Assembly: GCA_949361645.1 (NCBI GenBank)
Contig: OX442426.1
Coordinates: 6,630,602 to 6,694,601 of the forward strand
DNA length: 64,000 bases
Source: Spongilla lacustris
Lineage: Eukaryota > Porifera > Demospongiae > Spongillida > Spongillidae
Direction of reading: 5' to 3'
Shown here one piece after another: positions 60,651-64,000 of this stretch. The notes under the pieces were generated by a model. The model was not told where the DNA came from. It did not search any database and worked only from the letters and a program-made list of their open reading frames with translations. The translations under genes and the position numbers were made by a program. Numbering within the stretch: the first letter of the stretch is position 1; each line of letters starts with the position of its first letter.

Positions 60651-61573
60651 TCTTATTAATAGCTATCACTCATACTGTTTATACCTCAGTAGACTTGCTG
60701 TTCACAAGCTATTTAACTCTATGAGATAATGAATAACTAATCATCAGTACAAAAATGGAGCCGCCTAGGACGGGTCTTGAGGGGCGTGGTCTGGACGGGT
60801 TCCCTAGCGAGGGTATGAGGGTGGGCTGTAAGCCTACCCAGAATCTTTGCAGCTTTAGTATTTGGCGTTGGGTGCTGCAGGGCTCCAAACATCAATGGGA
60901 CAGCAGTGCATAGCTATACTTGTTAACTTGATCATGACATGCAGCATTGAATTTATTATCTAAGTCCAGCTGTCTTCATACTACTACTTATCATAGTACG
61001 CTATCATTAGAGCGCCTCAGTTTCACGCAGTTCTAATTTGTGTTCAAACAGGGTTCGATGCATGTGATTGGCGTAGAACTGGTTAACATTTGTGGCCCGG
61101 CTGATGTTTAGTATGAAAAGATCACTTTCAGGCTTGTTTAAAATTTAATAAAAGACTACAGTTCACTCGTGTACTTGTCATGTGAGAAGCTACTGAATAT
61201 GATTACGTATATGTATATGAATATTATTATAGTCACAATAAACTGGTTTTCCGATAAATGGATGCGGGCGGGGACCAGAAACTAAAGATTGATTTGGTGT
61301 GACCTAAATCACAGTTTCTCAAGCCTAATACACGTATAGCCAGTTTTACTGCTTATCAGCTGCTTATGCCAACTTTAAGTCATTAAAACAACAGTTATCC
61401 GTGCCCTATAAGAGTCTCCACAGGGACTGGGAACGAGGTTCATGCCAATTAATGTTAACCACTGGTGAGAATGTTCAATTCATGGATCAATGGCGGCGGA
61501 TGGTAAGCCGGTGTCCCAAGCATATATGTGTAGTGCATGCATGCCCGTGACATGATTGTCTTCTCCACTGCAG

Positions 61574-62133
61574 CCAGCTCACCATCGCCAACAGCAGTGC
61601 CGACAACACCACCACCTACAGCACAGCCAGATCACAATGCATGCAGCGTGGTATATAACTATACGGAGAGCAGCCTCAACACAAAAGGTTACATTAAGTG
61701 CTATGACCAGCCATATTCTTTCTCTACAAGTTCTGCCGAATTGGCTGCCTGTTCCGGATCACAATACGTGTTTGTTGGCGCCAAGAGCACATGTGATGCT
61801 GCAACCTTTGCAGTGGGAGCTTACGGCCTTACCTCCAAAGTGTTCAATGCTACAGCCTCGTCCGTCACTGCTTATCAGGATGCTGCGGGAGGTGCCTTCT
61901 GGTACCGCCTACCTGGAGCCAGCTTTGGCTTCGCTTCCTCGTCCTCGGTGTCCCTCAATAGCTGTGACACCAGTTATCTGGACTGTGGTTCCAGACTGTG
62001 TTGGCACCTGGACCAGAATGTTGGAGGTTACCGAGCGGGATGTACGACGGGTCTAAACGGTGAAGCAAAGTGGAGAAAGGTCATCTATAAAGGAAATGCA
62101 GCGCCATATCATGCGTATAAAGTAATGCCGTAA
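61574..62133 (+). pseudogene. Secreted Cys-rich protein, copy 3: last exon only
   Basis: Matches the last exon of the two full genes from its acceptor (CTCCACTGCAG) to the end. Only about 50 bases of upstream intron remain (from about 61520), so the signal peptide and first domain are absent. Near the end, CCATATCATGCG replaces CCATCATGCG, a 2-base insertion that shifts the frame past the normal stop (ending YHAYKVMP). The domain itself is open. It cannot be secreted from its own start as seen. Confidence 0.75.
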
Positions 62134-62945
62134 GTTCAGCAGGAATTCCCCCTAGTCATTTTCATATGTATGTTTGTACTTGAAAACAAAAGGCAAGATA
62201 CTATTACTTTTGCAAATTGCGAAACTGAACAATGCGCGCATACCAACTAAGGAATGAAAAGAAATGCCGGTGTTGACGCGTAAAATTCTATATGGCGGGC
62301 ACACATATATATTGTGTCTTATAGTTATCATTTGAATACGTCCGTGCGTGCTTTTATAATTAAAAGTACGTTGCCATGCTGCAACGTAAGCTAAGATAAT
62401 TATTGCAATAATTATTGTTAATAGTTATACTTCCTACACCTGTGTAATCAGCTAAATATAACTGCAACATTGACAATGGCACTCAGTGACTCAGAGGTGC
62501 GAATCGATGTATACATGTACTACTACATGTTTTTTCCTTTGCAGAAAAGTATAACTACAAAAGATGAAAGGAATAACTCGAACTTTTTTAAAGCTACTCT
62601 GACTAATGCTATAGGCCGTAGAAACATATTTAGAAAATGTCCATTGCTTTTATTTTGCCAATGTTGCAGCTTATTAAATGTCATCATCACAGAGTTCAAG
62701 GGATGGGGGTGGTGATTGTGGTGTAGGGGTGTCGGTAGTACGGGTGATTTGCTGAGCAGTTACATGTGTGAACAGAATAGATAACTAGTCTGTAGTCAAA
62801 TGTTTTTATTTGCGGATTGGATAAGCACATTCACCTTTTAAGCTAATGTCTATTTCATGACGTCCTCTTCTATATATTCAATGGATATCTTGTGGATCCT
62901 CTTATTCTATGTACTCTGTACTCCAGGAGTGCTCCAAATCAATGG

Positions 62946-63230
62946 TTAAGATGGGACCATCAGTATCTGTGATACAATAGCCTCCAGCCATGTGATCCAG
63001 GTTGTTTGCATGGTAATTTCCTTCACTGCAGGTTCTCTGATAATAATATCCCCAAGAAAGTCATGGATTTCTGTATGACACATGAAAAGGTCTCCCTTCT
63101 TACATTGTATGCTATTACTAGGGCCGCATGATGGGTTGTGGTCACACTTAGCATACAATAGGGTCTTAAAGAGGCAACTTTGCATGAACTTCTGAGCTGT
63201 CAACCAACCACTTGAAGTTTTGCTTTTCAC
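62946..63230 (-). pseudogene. Older RLE-LINE zinc-knuckle relic, copy 3
   Basis: Parallel to 40496-40735, with differences such as Gln for Arg and Phe for Cys (AKCDHNPSCGPSNSIQC, TEIHDFLGDII). It remains open for slightly longer. It marks the right part of the segmental duplication, which ends near 63766. Confidence 0.45.
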
Positions 63231-63766
63231 TATCCCGGCTTTTTGATAGCTTTATTTTAAAATACAATAAAGATGCCCAGTGTTTGCTTATCAGACTTTA
63301 TGCAAGATACTATCTGGCCCTGAACGTTTCCGATTCTTTTACGGCCCCTATTACAGCCTAAATGTGAAAATGCAACAGGCTGCATGTCATTTGATTGATA
63401 TAGCCCGACCACTCTGAAGCTTATGTATTTTGCGCCGTCCCTGGAACACGATTCTTTAAAGCCATTGACAAATTGATCCAAACTGACGTATGAACACGTG
63501 TGTTGCGATATTTTATACTTTATAGAGCTTCGATCGCTCCGTGCTTGCATGTGTTCCGTATTTTAGTCCTCCGCCGGTTCCGTGGAACAGTGAAGTTTTG
63601 CTTTCCGGCGTCACTTTGTATTATTCAATACAAAAAAATGCCAAGTGTTTGTTTATCAGACTTTATGCAAGATATTATCTGTCCATGAACTTTTCTGATT
63701 CTTTTACGGCCTCCAGGCTAACTGTCTAACAGCATTAATGTTAAAATGAGTAGTGAGGTATCGAGT

Positions 63767-64000
63767 AAGCTGGCCCAACCCCCAAGCTGGCTCTTATACA
63801 AGAACAGATTGGACATCTGCAAAGGACCATTGAAGGTCTTCAGAGCTGCACAGACAAGTGAACATGATAGGGGCAGGCAGAATAGGTTCAGCAGGTCCAG
63901 GGACCAATGTTAATTGAGTGTACCTAAAAAAATAAAAAATCAACCATGGCACATGTTACAAAATGTGATGTCTTTACATTCAATTATCTTACATATCTGC
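63767..64000. other. Unique sequence after the duplication
   Basis: The similarity to copy 1 ends at TATCGAGT (41252 and 63766). Nothing recognisable follows in the remaining bases. Confidence 0.4.

Larger units (their letters stand above)
58931..61304. mobile_element. Harbinger-like element with TAA target duplication
   Basis: Left end GGCCACACCAAACTAATCTT and right-end inverse GGTCACACCAAATCAATCTT, each continuing TTAGTTTCTGG, form terminal repeats of about 30 bp. TAA flanks both sides (58928-58930 and 61305-61307). The block at 34059 keeps a single TAA in matching sequence. A 3-bp TAA/TTA duplication is characteristic of PIF/Harbinger. The 2.37 kb interior has no Harbinger transposase, so it is non-autonomous. 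It carries a short tandem array and a possible relic of another transposase. Confidence 0.8.

Overview
The window is animal genomic DNA, most likely from a marine sponge. The sequence shows intron-bearing animal genes: a RING/B-box/filamin/NHL TRIM protein, an ATG16-type autophagy protein and a mitochondrial-clan cytochrome P450. It also carries a fragment of a metazoan 18S rRNA, AT-rich intergenic DNA dense in the palindrome TACATGTA, and a heavy load of DNA transposons. The assignment to sponges is inference from these together; no marker in the window fixes the species.

Layout. 1-6.8 kb: a two-gene DNA transposon of ISL2EU type, with a SAP-SWIM-YqaJ nuclease facing a THAP/DDE transposase. 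A 3.5 kb inverted-repeat insertion splits the transposase between its second Asp and its Glu. 7.2-8.9 kb: a hAT element with a perfect 8-bp target duplication, carrying a hAT transposase tail, a captured 5' fragment of 18S rRNA and a large palindromic repeat. 9-16.5 kb: LINE remnants, a GT-rich satellite, a 240-bp foldback hairpin and a decayed RING/zinc-finger reading frame. 17.5-21.4 kb: a complete two-exon TRIM-NHL gene on the minus strand. 22.9-23.6 kb: the last exons of an ATG16L1-like gene, cut by an assembly gap of 200 N. 23.8-30.6 kb: nested inverted repeats built from several tandem arrays. 30.6-32 kb: a broken C2H2 zinc-finger gene.

33-64 kb is a segmental duplication in three copies (about 33.3-41.25, 46.4-57.9 and 58.9-63.8 kb). 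Each copy has the order upstream block, secreted-protein gene, retroelement relic. Two copies keep a full six-exon gene for a secreted protein with two Cys-rich domains joined by a Pro/Thr linker; the third keeps only the last exon. Transposons landed in individual copies, and the sister copies preserve the empty sites: an RLE-type LINE in copy 1, nested elements with 8-bp duplications in copy 2, and a Harbinger-like element with TAA duplication at the start of copy 3. An intact seven-exon mitochondrial P450 gene lies between copies 1 and 2.

The host genes (TRIM-NHL, ATG16L1, P450, secreted family) show no operon-like link to one another. What ties the window together is the interplay of duplication and transposition. 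Gene models were built by eye from splice signals and reading-frame phase; coordinates of repeat edges are good to a few bases where target duplications are given and to tens of bases elsewhere.
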